From the NCBI GenBank assembly GCA_029204225.1, contig CM055095.1, forward strand, positions 72,812,753 to 72,876,752: DNA of 64,000 nucleotides, in the 5' to 3' direction. Positions within the stretch are counted from its first letter, which is position 1, and each line of letters starts with the position of its first letter. Shown in pieces: positions 21,127 through 42,764 of the stretch. The DNA is from Diphasiastrum complanatum (taxonomy: Eukaryota; Streptophyta; Lycopodiopsida; Lycopodiales; Lycopodiaceae). A program made the translations under genes and the position numbers. The notes beneath the pieces were generated by a model. The model had not been told where the DNA came from and made no database searches. It saw only the letters and a list, made by a program, of their open reading frames with translations.

Positions 21127-22870
21127 AAGCAGAAAGAAGTTCTAGTTGATCCAATACCTATTGAATCTACACCAACTACAGATATACCTACTGCATCAAG
21201 AGTGTATCCGAATCTCAACTTAGAAAAGAAGAGATACTTGAATATGAGACAGTGGATTAAACAATTGCAAGAAGAAGAGAAATTAGAAGCAACTAAAGCA
21301 GCAGCCGAAGCCCACTCTTCACCTGTGCCACCTTCGAATTTACATAATCCACTAACGGATGTTAATACTCAGTTGCACCATCATGAAGAACCCTTCAAGA
21401 TGAAAGAACCTAAAGTGCCGCAATCAGAATTGATCGTAAATACTCTGTCGAGCAAGATGGATATTACATTGGGAGAATTTCTTAAGCTGGTGCCAAAAGC
21501 AAAAGAAGTATTAGCGAAAAAGTTAACTCAGATTGAGCCAGCAGTACATTCTTTTGTGCCACATTTGAAGAATAAAGTGAAGAGCTCAACGTAGGAGCTC
21601 AACATAGGAGCAGCATGGAAAAGTGAGCAACGAAACATCACCCAAGAAGCTGTCGTGATAGATGGAGATTCAGGTCTTAACCTGATTTCAACAAAGCTAT
21701 GCACAAAATGGGGCCTTACAAAGATAAAACCTACAACTTTTGTCATTAAGCTAGCTGATCAGACATCCTAAGAGGATGGTAGAAAATATACCTCTCAAGA
21801 TCGCTGGAGTTCAATTTGTCATTACTTTTGTAGTAATGGACTTGCCTGATGCACCGAATATTTACCGTGTTTTATTATTGGCCCATCCATGGTTACGAGT
21901 TGCACAAGTAATTCATAAAAAGGGCACCAAAAAAATCACTTTTGAGAATTGTGAATGTGTAGTCAAAGTTGATCCAATCACTTGGACTATCAAGCTAGTG
22001 TTCCAAAAAGAAGATGATGATTCATCAACAACGGATCATACCTGTGATCGATATGTAAAGAATTTGGGAGTTCATTATGACTCTCAAATTGATACTGTCA
22101 ATTGGAACCAAGCTCTTGCAACAATAAATTGTACAGCAGGCTATATGTGTCAAAGAGATAATCAATTTGAATTGAGCGAGACTTTTTTACTAGATCAAAC
22201 TTTGGATATGCCAATCACTTTTCTAGTGAACATGATGAATGTAGCTTGGATATCAATAGATCCAATACCAGATCTGATGGAAGATGAACTCATTCATGTC
22301 AGTCACACCTTATCTTACGATGAAAATGCAGAACTTACAGATGAGCACATCCTAAGTCATATGGATTTTATGAGGTTTGGAATCCGTGATTTTCCTGAAG
22401 AACCAACAATAAAACCGCCTAAAGCAGTTATATTGAAGGAAGAAAAGACTGCAAGACCAATGACAAAGAAGCAAGCGAAGCTACTGTACAATACGGTCAT
22501 GAAATGGGAAAAATCATCGAGAGAACCAATTCCTAAAGTTATACCACCTTTATTGGATAAAGGTAAAGGAAAGATTAAGTATGATTCTTCAAGTCGGAGT
22601 TCTCGCAAGAAATCACCATCAAGGAAGTTGTCACCTTCAAAGAAGACCACATCTTCTAGAAAGTCATCACCTCTGCAAATGATTCCTACTAAGAAAGCCA
22701 AACGAAGAGCCAAAATACATCCTTTTGAGGAAGAACAATCAGATAAAGTACAACATGATATGCCAGAGCATTTCAGACACTATACTTTGGATGATGTTGT
22801 CACTATGTTACCAAAAGCTCATCATGAATCATAAGAGCACGTACCAGAAACAAAAGATGTTTGCGATAGA
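21127..22870 (+). pseudogene. Protease and protease-RT linker, plus-strand Athila-like element (broken)
   Basis: The charged linker (VYPNLNLEKKRYLNMRQW, HHHEEPFKM) is followed by a TAG at 21592. The protease active-site region, near 21661, reads DGDSGLNLIS, keeping D-S-G where the minus-strand sibling has D-G-G. A frameshift near 21770 leads into a long open segment (21776-22834). That segment carries the rest of the protease fold (MDLPDAPNIYRVLLLAHPWL) and an acidic, Lys/Ser-rich linker (KKSPSRKLSPSKK). It stops at TAA 22832 just before the copia insertion. Confidence 0.75.
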
Positions 22871-23421
22871 CCAACTAGTGTGAGAGATTTCAACTAGTTT
22901 AGTCATATTTTGATAAATTGTCAATATGAGGTCAAAACTCATTTTAGACTTAGAGATAAACTTTTTGAAGTTATATTAGTTTAAAATACATTCAATAAAC
23001 ACTTTTTGCAAGTGTGGGAAAGTTGGTAGTTGAGTTTGAGAGAGATTCAAAGTTGAACTTTGGGTACATTGAATCTATTCACACTTGGTTTACTAGAATT
23101 ATATGATTTTTGGTGCATTAGGAAGGTCTCATTGGAGGCTACAAGAAGATCTATCAAGTTTCTAGAAATTGCATGTAGAATTTGAGATATTCCATTTTTT
23201 GTGATTTTGTCAAAACCCTAATTTTGATTGGATCTCTAGTTTGTGAGGTTACTAAACTTCATTTGAGTGTGTTTCAATCTTAGGAAGTGGAAAGAATCAT
23301 TAAATTGAGGAAGATCATATGTTGACCAAGATTTCACTATTCTATGTGTTGATTTTCTAGTTAGAAGTGCTAGAAGATATTTGAGAGGTTCCATATCTTT
23401 GTGATTTCTTCTTGAGTTCAT

Positions 23422-24222
23422 TTGTTGAAATTCAGGAGAGTTCTTTATGCATTGGAACAGGTTGAAAGAAGAAGATCAGGTCATTGCAACATGGCGACAA
23501 GTGGTGTATTCATGTTGGAAGGCAATGATAGGCTTACCTCAATCAACTATTCTACTTGGAAGGTGAGGATGGAGTCCTTATTGGAGATGAATGAGTTGAT
23601 GAAGATTGTTGCAGGTGTGGAGGAGAGGCCTCAAGCACCTCAAGATCAAGTGAGGTATGACAAGAGAGCAAAGAAAGCTCTACACATGATTAAGATGAAT
23701 GCTACCAATGAGCTTCTCAAGGAGATTGGTAAGTGCACATCATCTTTGGAGGCTTGGGAAGCTTTGGAGAAGCTTTATGAATCCAAATCTACATCAAGAG
23801 TGCTTAATCTTAGGAGTAAAATCTTTCAAAGTTTTCAAAATAAGGAAGAGAGTACTCATGCTTTTGTTTTGAGGGTTAAAACATTCAATGATGAGTTAGC
23901 ATGTATTGATGAAAGCACTAAGGAGGTAGAACTTGTTCAAGTTATACTTAATGGCTTGTTGGATGATCATGCTAATCTTGTTCAAAGTTTTGCTATTCAA
24001 AAGTCTTTGCCAAGTATTGTGGATTTGCAAGAGATTTTGGTGAATGAGGAGTATAGGCTTCAATCAAGAGGAGGTAGATCTACATCGACATCTCAATATG
24101 AAGAGGAGGCTATGTTTATCAAAGGCAAGTTCAAGGGCAAAGGCAAAGGCAAGTGGTCTAAAGGGCAAGATCAAGGTGATACTTCTTCTTTTGGAAAAAA
24201 AAAAAAGATAAGTATAAGTTGA
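23422..24222 (+). pseudogene. copia gag (nearly open)
   Basis: The likely start is ATG 23491 (MATSGVFMLEGNDRL), which matches the sister copy at 14127; the open frame extends upstream to 23422. It shows the copia capsid pattern: NYSTWKVRMESLLEMNELM, LHMIKMNATNELLKEIGKC, SLEAWEALEKLYESKSTSR, VLRVKTFNDELACI, VQVILNGLLDDH. A Lys/Gly-rich tail, KGKFKGKGKGKWSKGQ, may bind nucleic acid. A run of ten or more A residues at about 24197-24206 then shifts the frame relative to the zinc knuckle, so Gag and Pro are no longer in one frame. Confidence 0.85.
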
Positions 24223-24584
24223 AATGCTTTTATTGTGGAATCAAATGGCATTTTGCTAATGAATGTTTGAAGAACCAAAGAGATGAAGGTAGCAAGCAAA
24301 TCAACTTTACTACTAATGATGAGAATCTAGGTGGTAATGATTCTCTTTTGATGTGTTCTTCAAGTCCAATATCAAGTGAAGGTGACAAAGATTCATGTTG
24401 GATTGATAGTGGAGCTAGTTCACACATGACTAGTCACAAGGATTTCTTTACTTCTTTGGTCACTTGTGATGGGGCCAAGAAAGCAATTCACATGGCCAAT
24501 GGTGGTGAGTGTGTGATTGAAAGTATTGGTTCAATTCCTATTTGTCTCTCTACTAATAGGAAAACAAGTGACTTGTTTCATTAA
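24219..24584 (+). pseudogene. copia zinc knuckle and protease
   Basis: CFYCGIKWHFANEC (from 24222) fits C-x2-C-x4-H-x4-C and would bind RNA as part of Gag. The protease active site, near 24398, reads CWIDSGASSHMTSH, the usual copia D-S-G-A form, followed by HMANGGECVIESIGSI. The ORF ends at 24582. In the next frame VARGNRQGRLFKLD (24.60 kb) resembles the pre-integrase segment. The catalytic Asp, Ser and Gly are kept although the rest of pol has decayed. Confidence 0.8.
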
Positions 24585-26986
24585 AAAGGAAGAAATCTTG
24601 GTTGCTAGGGGCAATAGACAAGGTAGACTTTTCAAGCTTGATGCTTTTGTTATGGCTAACAAAAAGGATAGAATGGAAAAGGAGAGTGGTCTCAACTTTC
24701 CAAAGTTACCTTTTAGCATCAATGAAATTGGTGGATCTTATGCAAAGTCTAAAAAGCTTCCTTATGCTAGATCTAGGCCAAGATCTAATATGCTTCTTGG
24801 AGATGTTCATCTTTGTGCTAACTTGGCTAGTCTTGAGGATAATGATGGTGTTTCAATGGTTTTTCATGGCAAGTGCAAGCATGCAAAAGGTAAGGAAAGA
24901 GCTAACTTCATCAATGGAGGTGGTGAAGGTTCTTCCTTGGAAAAGATTGTTGTTAATGATTTCTTTGATCATATGGAAAAAGATGTTGCTAGGTGCATTC
25001 ATGAAGGAGATGGTTCTTCTACATTCTTTTGTGATGAGTCCAAGAAAGTCATTTTTTGTAGCAAGTGGAGTCACATGTCTTTATAAAGAGAGTAGATCAA
25101 ATGGTTCTATCAAGAGACTTGGTGAGGGAGATAGTCACAAGTCAAGAAGAAGAGAAGTATGTGAAGAGTTCAAAGTAGGATGTACTTTGAATGATGTCAT
25201 TGTGAATAATAGTGAGGAAGAATCATTATCATATGAGTCATTAACTAAATCATTGAGTAGAAGTTCTTGTTTGAAAAAAGAGAGTACTTCAATCATCCTT
25301 ATGTTGAAGGTACTAATCATTTTTTTCATGGCTTCTAATGTCTTTGAAGTTTCTACTTCTTATGATGCAATCATTAAGAGGGAGTCTTATAAAGGAAAGA
25401 GAAATGAAAGATTGGTTCTTGGGAAGATACAAGGCATGGATTTCACATATCTTCATCAACTCAAAGGACTCTATGATTGTGAATTGATCACTCATGATCG
25501 AGATGGCAAAAGATTGGCTGAAGAAGACTACATGGAGCAAATTGAGAGGCAATTTGTTCAAGGCAAGGGAGATCTCATTGGTGAGCTTATTGAGGTTTTT
25601 TATGGACTCAAGAAGGCTGAATTTATTAGGTTGATACTCATCTTCACCTACTCTACTTCATGTTGAATGAGAAATTTGGAATCTATCTTTTGATTTATGA
25701 TGGTGCCACCAATGGCATTGTTTTCACTAACCTTTGTGAAAGATCGCGATCAAGCATTGATGAGATCTTGTTGGATCTAGATCATATGTTTGAGAGGGAG
25801 TATTTCCAGAGGTTCAGGTCTGAAGATATTCATATCTTTGATATCTTTGATGATCAAGAGAAAGGTAAGCAAGTGGAAGCGACACACTTTGCTTTACTCA
25901 CATGTTTTGGAGAATCGTGTTGTGTAGATGATGCAAAGCAAGTGGATATTGGTTCTCATAGTTTTCATACTAGAAAAGCAAGTAATGGATCTATAAAACA
26001 AAGTTTGTTCAATGACTTTGATGGTCAAGAGGAAGTTCAAGAGGTTGGTCTCAAAGGGCTTCAACAACACAAAAGGAAAGGTGGCAAATTGGAGCTAGTC
26101 AAGAGCATCAAAGGAAGGTTATTTGGCAAAAAGATGTTATGGATCTGTTTTTCAAGCTTATTTAAGACTGAAGTAAGGTCAAAGGAGCAGAAGGAAGTGT
26201 TGTTCAAGTTTACTTTACTTTTTCTATCTCATGTTTGAGCAATTTCATGTGGATGTGTGCAAACTGTCAAGTTATGGACAAACTAGTTACATTATCTTGC
26301 AATATCTTATTCTTGGAGTTGTACTAGCATTCTTGGCTGGTTTTACTGATGGAAATGAAGCTATTGGAGGTTCATTATATCACTCATCCATGATCAAGTT
26401 CTCAAAAGTTGAGCTACTTGATGCCAATATTTAGAGATAGTCAATTTTTGGTGAATTCATGGTCATTTTCTTGTGTCAAGTAGATCTTGAAGATGGACTA
26501 GTGCAACCTACTTGCTTTATGGAGTCATGTGGTGCTGGATTTGCATCATTGATGCACTCACCTACTCATGGATTTCCATGGTTTGACGGTTTCTTGTGGC
26601 AAGATGGAGATGGAGGCTCATTCATGGAGTTTTATGGTGGAGACATATCAAGAAAGGACAAAGTTGGAGGAGACAAGCAAACAAATGGTCATCACTCACA
26701 TTTATTGTTTGGTTGCTGTAATTTTCCAGATAGGTCAAAGGTTGAAACATGGTGGAATCATTTCATTCAAATTCTATTTGGTTCTTCATGTTCTAGTTAT
26801 ATCTTGATGTGTAAAATTGATGTAAGAAATAATGAAGCATCCAATTTGGACACTATTCTCTATATCAATTATGGAAACTACTTTAGAACCTTAGAAAGGA
26901 GATCTATACTTAGGATGGAGATCATTCTAAAGTTGTATCAGAGTAGTATGGTTAAAACTATGCCAAAACTAGTTGAAGAGGGACTG
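24585..26986 (+). pseudogene. Decayed or replaced pol region of the copia element
   Basis: Several long open frames overlap here (24517-25086, 24602-25666, 25660-26238, 26459-26989). I recognise only a pre-integrase scrap (24.6 kb) and an RT scrap near 25.5-25.7 kb, DYMEQIERQFVQGKGDL with FYGLKKAEF, which resembles copia RT (VYMEQP-type...LYGLKQA). No integrase D,D,E, RT catalytic pair or RNase H is visible. The rest matches no family I know. It may be pol so altered by small changes that motifs are lost, or captured sequence. Confidence 0.5.
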
Positions 26987-27740
<754 letters not shown>

Positions 27741-27751
27741 TGGGTAGGACA

Positions 27752-27947
27752 TAGCCAATGAATCTTGCTAAACTAGGAGAACCAGAAAAGATTGTGCAAG
27801 TTGGAATGCAACTTACCCTAGAGCAGTTTCAAGCTCTAAGGAAGTTGTTGGTTAAGTACCAAGATTGTTTTGCTTGGAAATACAAGGATCTAAAAGGGAT
27901 TCCAACATCTATGATTGAGCATACAATTTCTTTGATGCCTAATGCAG
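27752..27947 (+). pseudogene. RT N-terminal segment of the plus-strand Athila-like element
   Basis: MNLAKLGEPEKIVQVG, LEQFQALRKLLVKYQDCFAW and KYKDLKGIPTSMIEHTI match the RT entry of the minus-strand sibling at 9.7-9.97 kb. It is cut at 27947 by the start of a copia LTR. Confidence 0.8.
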
Positions 27948-29519
27948 TGTGAAAATTGTCAACATTTCCTAGCTAGTTTGAGGCCTAAATTGACAATTTT
28001 TGTACATAATTGTGGATCTAACATTTCACACGTGTGAAAGAGGCCTAGATAATTTTATTTTAGTAAGAGAGATCAATAGATCATTGTCACAGTTTCTTCC
28101 TCCATTGTGAGTATTGCTTTGTGTATTGTCTTCAAGCTCTTGTGTATGATCTTAGGTGCTATCCAAAAGTGGTAGGGTGGTGTTTCACGGCCTGTTTGCT
28201 ATTATTTTTGGCTGCCATCAGTACCTTTCAGTAGTTTCTTTTGTCTCTTGAATGCTTTGTCAAGTTCATGTGTATCAAAGGTAGCATTAGGATGCTTTGC
28301 CATTTCTAGCTTTTGTAGCTTGTTGTGCAAAGATCTTAGCCAGAACATTTGGGATCTTAGATCCATTCAAGATCCACTTTTTTCACATGGTATCAGAGCT
28401 GGCTGGCCACTATTTATAGTAAGATTTTCATTTATGGTGATATTTGGATGTTTGATCAAGTTCTAGCATGATTATGCATTGCATTGTTGATCAAATCTTA
28501 GTAACCTTTGTTTGTTGAGTTGAACTTGTGGATCAAAAGCATATTTCAGGTCTACTGAAGATCAGAGGCTGAGAAGAAGCTACTTTGGATCAGATTATAA
28601 CATCTAATCATTTTTTGATTGTGAGGCTTGTGCATATTCAATACTAACAATGTTCTGTTCAATCTATTGTTGATAATCTCCACTTCTATGGATGAACACT
28701 CCCTTTAAATGGATGAGCTTTCTCCTTAAGTGGATGAAAAATACTCTTTGAGTGATTTTGTATTTCTCCAAAAGTCTGAGCAAAGCTCCCACTTGGATGA
28801 AAGATCCCCTTTTGGGTGAACAGATTGTCAGCAATCTTTTGCTTAAATTTTGGTGTACTTTGTTGAGCATGTAAGTAACTCTCCTTATGTAATTTGATTG
28901 GAGCATTTGCTGGAAGGTTTTAACCATTATGCAAATGTGTTTTCAGGTTCTTAACAGGTTGAGGAACTTTCTTTCACCTCTAAAGCTTGTACTTGTCACT
29001 TGCTGGAGTTTATAAACTTTTAGAAGTGTGGTTTACATGTGGTTTTTTTACAGGTTGAATCAATATCTTAGTGTGTTGATCATATGTTGATCAAGTTTGT
29101 TCAATTCTAGGTATTCTTGGCAGCCTAGTCTTTTGTATTTTCTAAGAATGCAAGTAACTCTTCACACCATAACTTGATTTGGTCACTTGTGGAAAAGTTT
29201 GAGAGCTTAAGCAAGAGTGTGTTCAGGTTGGTTTGAGTTTGTAATCCATTCTTAGTGTGTGCAAAGTATTGCATGTGTTTCAATCTTCCTTTCTATGCTT
29301 GGAAACCAGCCAGGTTCAAAATAGAAGTGTTTTAGGGTCCTAGATTTTCTAAGATTTCCTTATCCGTCATTTGTTGAGAGAAAAGTGAGTGCTAGGTGCA
29401 TTAGGACAAAGCCTAAAAGTTGAAGAATCATTATATTCATGGCTTCCAATGGTGGGATCATGTTAGAAACTAATGATAGGTTGAGTTCATCAAACTACTC
29501 TACCTGGAAAGTGATCTAG
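27948..29519 (+). mobile_element. 5' part of a copia family B element
   Basis: The LTR is 27948-28385 (TGTGAAAATTGTC...TTTTTTCA), with primer site TGGTATCAGAGCT at 28388 (initiator Met-tRNA). About 1 kb of leader follows, then a gag start at 29439 reading MASNGGIMLETNDRL and NYSTWKV. At about 29514 the gag reading is lost and stops, so the element is truncated after roughly 25 gag codons. Gag is related to family A, but the LTR differs in length and sequence. Confidence 0.78.
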
Positions 29520-31080
29520 CTCGCTCCTAGATTCCGCTCATACCACTGATTTTCGACACTCAAGATCTCTCAAATCATTTGTGGAATATATATGTTTTTC
29601 AAATGGTCTTACATTTCAAAGCCAAGATTGATGTTCAATCATTCATTATAATTCTTGCATATCAAGCTTATACATCATGTCAATGACAAGAGACATATCA
29701 CAGATAAACATATCCATAAATCATGGCTATGGTCATCAAACGACACACTTTAGCATCAAATATGCAAAAATCAATTAATTTCCAAATTCTCTTAGGCTTG
29801 AATGCAAAGGCAATGCCTTAAGGGTTGACTCTGTATGACATTGGAGGAGAAGGGAGTGGGAATCCAAGAGGGCCTACCTCTTTATCATTACAAACAACTC
29901 TACCTTAAATTGGTATTGCTTTTAAGTACGTTTTGTTCTTTTCATTCATTTTATTGAGTGTGTTCCCATGCAAACTAAGCACAAAAATAACCATGTGTTT
30001 GCAATTCCTAAATATATTTATTTTTTCTTACATTCATAGACTATGTTTGAATTTAGTTTGCAAGAAGATCAAATAATATCCAAGGAAAAATAGTCCTAAA
30101 ATATCCACACAAGGATAGACACCTTTATAAGGCATAAGTATAGTGTCAACATCCAACTAATCAATGGTGACGCTTTCATGATCATGGAAAAATAAATGGG
30201 TCCATTCAAAAGCATCAAATCAATCAATCTATAAAGGGTCCAAGGATATAATCACTAAAGATCATGCTTATTTAACCAATAGTTACTAATGGAATTTTTT
30301 GTGTCTTCACATATGGTTTCTAATTTACTTTAGGTGCCTGATTTTTGACACCTAAAAGTAGAAAAGACTATGAGCACATTCAAATGGATTAAAAGCTATA
30401 CACTCTCTTTGCTTGGACATGGAATAAGTCAACAATATGGTTGCTCTAATACATAGTTGTCCTTTCAAAAGTAAATGAACAAGTGAATGCATTTGTTCAT
30501 TTTTGTTTTTACTTGCTCACAAATGACGAGCACAGAAATGTTGACCACCTCTCTTTTATGCAAAATTTTAATGCTCTTATCTAAAATCATCTTGTATTGT
30601 CGATGGACAAAAAACATACTGCTGGCCATAGCATGCCTGATGAAACAAATCCATGATGAAAGTAAATCATGAAAAGTGCTAGAAACATATACTACTTGCA
30701 TGCTTTTTTTACAATTTAACTAGCAAGTGCCTTGTAAATAAGCTTTACGCATTCAAGTCCAACTAGTTCTTAAGAAAAAAATTCAAGCTATTTTTGTATA
30801 GGGTGAACCTAATTTGAGGACTTACCCTGCTCGAGTAGGCTGCCTGGAAGGGGGTAAAAGCTTGAAAATTAGGGCTTTACCCAGCATAAATACGGCAGAC
30901 TTTTTTTTTATGACAAGTGTCGATCACCCAATGTCTAATTGGAGCATAATCCCATAAAGGGAAATTCGTATTTCCCTGCTCATAATGTTTATAATGCCCT
31001 TTATGGGAATTGGACAGGGAAATTATGTCATACAAACATTTTGGCATCAATTGCCAAATATACAAATATGACCAAAATAG
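29520..31080. other. No gene recognised
   Basis: AT-rich sequence with only short, unsupported ORFs. It begins at an abrupt junction with truncated copia gag. I could not assign it to an element or a host gene. Confidence 0.4.
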
Positions 31081-31800
31081 CAAAACTAGTTGAAATTTCT
31101 CACACTCCCTTTTCAACTAGTTTAAGCAGAGACTATGAAAACACTCCAAGTGAAGTCCTATTCTGCATGAACAGGTCCTTTCCCAATGCTTTGATGAAGA
31201 TATCAGCTATGCTTCTCTTGAGGACACGTGTTGAAGCTCCACCTTCTTTGCCATGACTTGCTCCCTCAAAAAGTGATATGCCACCTCAATATGCTTGCTC
31301 CTAGCATGAAAGATAGGATTAGTTGCCAACCTTTGGGCTAATAGATTGTCACAAAAGATAATTGGGCTCTCTGAAAAATTCTAGCAAGTGAAGATCCTTG
31401 ATCGTCCTCTTGATCCATACCATCTCCTTTGTACAATGTGTAAGAGCTTTGTACTTGGCCTCACTAGATGACAATAAGATAGTGGCTTGTTTATTCGACA
31501 TCCATGATATACTCCATCACCTATGAAAACACAATAAGAACTAATGAATTTCCTATCCATTTTATCTCCAGCATAGTCCGAATCTGAAAATCCAAACAAG
31601 TTAGGTGATGATCCCTCATACAATATGCCAAAATCTCGAGTTCCAATGATGTACCTCAAAACTCGTTTCCCTAGCTTCCAATGCTCTTCACTAGGATCTT
31701 GCATGAATTGGCTCAATCTCCCAACAAAATAGCTTATATATATGGTCTTGTGATGGTTAGATAGATGAGTGAACCAACTAGCTTCCTATAGAGAGTAATG
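31081..31800 (-). pseudogene. copia RNase H fragment
   Basis: On the minus strand from 31716: MSQFMQDPSEEHWKLGKRVL, then GFSDSDYAGDKMDRK, the copia RT-RNase H entry with its catalytic-type Asp residues. After frame breaks near 31.5 kb, the sequence down to 31.1 kb still reads as the end of RNase H (regions equivalent to the SSTEAEY and FHARSKH motifs). No LTR is attached. It is a decayed fragment of another copia family. Confidence 0.72.
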
Positions 31801-31865
31801 CCCTTGAAGGATCTTTCATTACCTCTCATAGTTAGCTTTACATATGAGTCCATAGGTGTATCACA

Positions 31866-32020
31866 AGATTTTCCTGCTGAGCAAAGTGAAGATGGGAAAA
31901 AGAGAAAGGGTCAGGGACTATATAGAACGGGTCAGACATTTAAGATCAGCAGTACGCTACGTTACAAGAAGCAATGGAAGATGTCATCAGGAAAGAAGAT
32001 GAGAGTTCAGACAATGAATC
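31866..32020 (+). pseudogene. gypsy gag fragment
   Basis: KVKMGKRERVRDYIERV followed, after a deletion, by a frame reading QYATLQEAMEDVIRKEDESS matches the gag of the Athila-like element at 2.1-2.35 kb. It is interrupted at 32020 by an LTR starting TGTTGGATGA. Confidence 0.7.
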
Positions 32021-32270
32021 TGTTGGATGATTCTCCTTCTAACAATCGACTAATCGATTTTAATCTTCATCCATTGTTAATCCAGTTTTGCAGATTTTTC
32101 CGTGTTTTTACACAGTCTGCAGATATACAAGTATTTTTACACAATCTGCAGAAATACATGAAGTTGACAACAATGTCGTCTTTTTCACCTATCAGGAATC
32201 CTGTTGAAAAATGCAGTGTCAACTTTTTCGCTTTTGTGCTTGACAGAAATCTCATGTAAAATCACAGTGT
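32021..32270 (+). repeat. LTR 5' portion, copia family C
   Basis: TGTTGGATGATTCTCC and the roughly 130 bases after it (to about 32160) resemble the minus-strand LTR start at 11900-11781, including the CTGCAGAT strings. The 3' limit is not visible. It lies inside gypsy gag sequence. Confidence 0.55.
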
Positions 32271-34276
32271 GTGCTTTTTCCAAAGAGTCTCAAATGTTAA
32301 GAAAATGACTCTGGCAAAGTGTAGGGCAACCCTAAATGAGATTTAAGGGCACCTTTACTTTTTTCGTCTTTGTTTAGTAGAGTGATATCTAGATGTTCCT
32401 CCTTGAATGCATGATCATTCAAAAATATGTTACAAGCACTTGAGTTATTTGGCCCTTGCTGCAATGATTGTGTGAATTATGCCACATTCTCTTGATTACT
32501 CGGTACAAGAGAAGAATTTGATACTGGATGACCTCCTAAACTAACTAGATCCAGCACTTTGAACTAAAGAGACAGGAGAATAAACCAGCCAGGCTACAAA
32601 TGCACACTTAATATTATGATACAGATGAATTTCTTTGTAGACATTGATGAACATTGACAAATGTTTGAGCCAATCAGCAACAAGTTCGATTAGTTCAGCA
32701 AAAGAGGGTATCTAACACAGGTCACATAATCTGTTCATTATCTGAGTAAGATCCCAAACAAATGCACCATATCAGAGCCATTTGGGCCATCATCTACAAA
32801 GTGGACGAGCATCACGCCTTGAAACATGTGAAATCATCTATCTCCAATACTCCCTGTAAAAAGTTTAACTGTGCTACAAGAGAGGAGAGAGTTTTTTGTA
32901 GCAATCTGTTGGTGGACAAGTTGAGGGGCAGAAACTCATCTCGTTCTCTTTTTTGCTTAACCTCAAGGTATTGGAAAGTACTGGCTTGTCCACGGTAGCA
33001 GAGAGTGATAAACAGGTAGCATAATAACATACTTTGAAGATGTTTAAAACCCCTTCGCCAATTTTATATAAATCTTTCTTGCATTCTTGCCAATTAAATG
33101 CAAGGTCGGCTGTGCTTGCTAGTGGATCATTAATTTCTTGGCTAAATTTTGTTTCCTGATTGTGTTCTTTCCTAGGCATCAACAGAAAAAGCATTTACAT
33201 ATGGATTCTGCCAACTAGGCCTAGGTGCATGAAGTCTGCGACAAGCATAAGGTTGCTACTTTTATAAACGGCCAAGAGGTTACATATTCCAGAGAGTACA
33301 AAGAATGGTGAAAATTATCCCTCGATTGAGGATCCAGCACTTTAACACTTCAAATGAGGCATGCAGTTTTTGTTCTCATTATTGCATGAACAGCTGATTA
33401 AGATTTCTACGTGCATATGGTACTGGTCCTTCCTCTGCGGTCAATCTCATACATCTCAAAGATCAAATCAAAGTAAGCTTTGTCATGCCGTTAATGAAAA
33501 CAAGTAACAGCAATTGCATGTGATTTCACTCAACTGTGTGAGAAATACAGAAGGGCTTGCTTTTTTCCCTCACAGATTTCTTTGACAACAGTTGACTTTG
33601 AGTATTGTGAGAAAAATATTAAACCTAATGAAAACTCTTGCATTTGACTAATGAGCTGGTGGGTAAAATACTAATGAAGAATATCTCCAACAATAGATGA
33701 GTTTCTGTTTATCATGGCTTTGCTGTACCCACAATCTCACAAGTAACCTTTGAGATCCCATCAGCTCCCTGCCTGCTATAAGTTTATCCAGGTAACTGCA
33801 AACATTTTTGCATATGTAAGCCTCAAAACAAGGACAGTGTCAGCTCCCATTGCCCAAACAACCTGCAGTCCAACGCAAACCATGAATTACTAGGTGAGAT
33901 GAAATGACCAAGTTTATGAACTAGAATAAATTCAAAAGTTCAGATCCATGCTTTGGTGCAATGATGAATCAAAAGATGCTGAAAAAATTAAAGTATATTA
34001 TAACAATCCAGACAACTCAACACATTCATGAGCAAAAAAATTAAGCCTTAAGGTTCCATCAGCTTAAAGCCAGTAAATCTGAATGTGTCTTCTCTACAAA
34101 ACTTACATCCAGTATCCCAATGTGTACAGTTGGCAATATAAAGCACCAGAGCCATGGTGTTCGCATGGATATCAAAACGAGATGCATGTACATTTGTCAA
34201 CTGAAAAATGCTGAATGTTGTTCGGGGAACTATAATCATTTCGTGGAACAAAGCCAGGTTATCAAGGCATACCCCT
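32271..34276 (-). other. Downstream region of TIC: probable 3' UTR and spacer
   Basis: No convincing ORF. The several hundred bases next to the TIC stop codon (34277) probably hold its 3' UTR on the minus strand. I could not place the poly(A) site. The rest shows no recognisable element. Confidence 0.4.
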
Positions 34277-41710
<7,434 letters not shown>

Positions 41711-42640
41711 GAATTAATCACCTATTAAATTGCTATGTTTGCAGAAATATACTATCTGCCTTTTAAGATCCAAGGATGGTAGCCGAGAAGTAAAGCCAGT
41801 AGATCATAGCGTGAGATGGTTAAAAGATTGCAGAAACAGCAGCACAAGTGAAGCAAAGCTGCACATCCCAACAAGGAAAATAATCTCCCATTTCTTATAA
41901 CAATTCTTCAAGCTGATCAATACAAGAACCATCACCAATCATGCCACAACTGTTCAAATCCAAGGCAACAACACGACACTTTCTGCACTAATCAAGTTTC
42001 AATCCCACTCTGGTTCATTGACACAAGAAAATTAAGAGATCAATTGAATCCCACCCAGCAATCCACAACCTTGAGATTACTGCAAAAAAAAAATCAACAA
42101 TCAGAGCTTTCCAAAGCTGTGGATTTGGACCCAACAACATGCAAAGCTCTCAAATTCCCTCTCTGCAAGCCTGATCGACACTCTCCCCCTCACTCCCCGT
42201 GAGATGCCTTCTCCAGAATGCAATCACAGAGATAAAGCTCAGAGACAAAGCCGAGACTGATTGATCCTAGTAGCAACAGCAAAACCAACAGCCCACAAAA
42301 GCACAAATCGCCAAAAAGGTGAAGTCTTTCCAAGATCCAAGAATCGTTGTTGGCAACCCACCTTGTCTCTCGCATGCTCCCCCATTCCCTGCTATCTTTT
42401 TCCCCCATCCTTCGCCATCGCCATCAATGATGGCCGAAAAGGACAAACACTAGTCCAACACTCTACACTCTCTACTACTGTGCAGTGCAGCAACAAACAC
42501 AACCAACAACAAAAGAAAAACAGCCAACAAGCAGAGACTGCAGCCAACAGGAAGCTGCCACGTGGCGAGGCTGGGAGCTAGGCTCGGACCCAAGCCCCAG
42601 ACTAGGCTCGGCAAGTACTCTATTTTTTAATACTTGTTTT
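41711..42640 (-). promoter_or_regulatory. Probable TIC 5' leader and core promoter region
   Basis: The start codon at 41710 is preceded on the minus strand by GGTGATTAATTC. The following 900 bases hold no supported ORF and are CT-rich near 42.18 and 42.4 kb, as plant leaders often are. I could not fix a transcription start or a TATA box, and a leader intron is possible. Assignment is by position only. Confidence 0.4.
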
Positions 42641-42760
42641 TCATTTTGGCATTTCAATGATGAGGATACGTGTCCCTGGCAAACTACCCACCTGCCATCC
42701 ACAGAATTCTCATGTCCATGTGTGCATGCACTTTGAGAGAGACCTACCAAAAATTGACAT

Positions 42761-42764
<4 letters not shown>

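Noticed and set aside
30465-31256. Short ORFs at 30.5-31.3 kb as host genes
   Set aside because: They have no recognisable domains, and the neighbouring minus-strand copia RNase H fragment explains part of the stretch.
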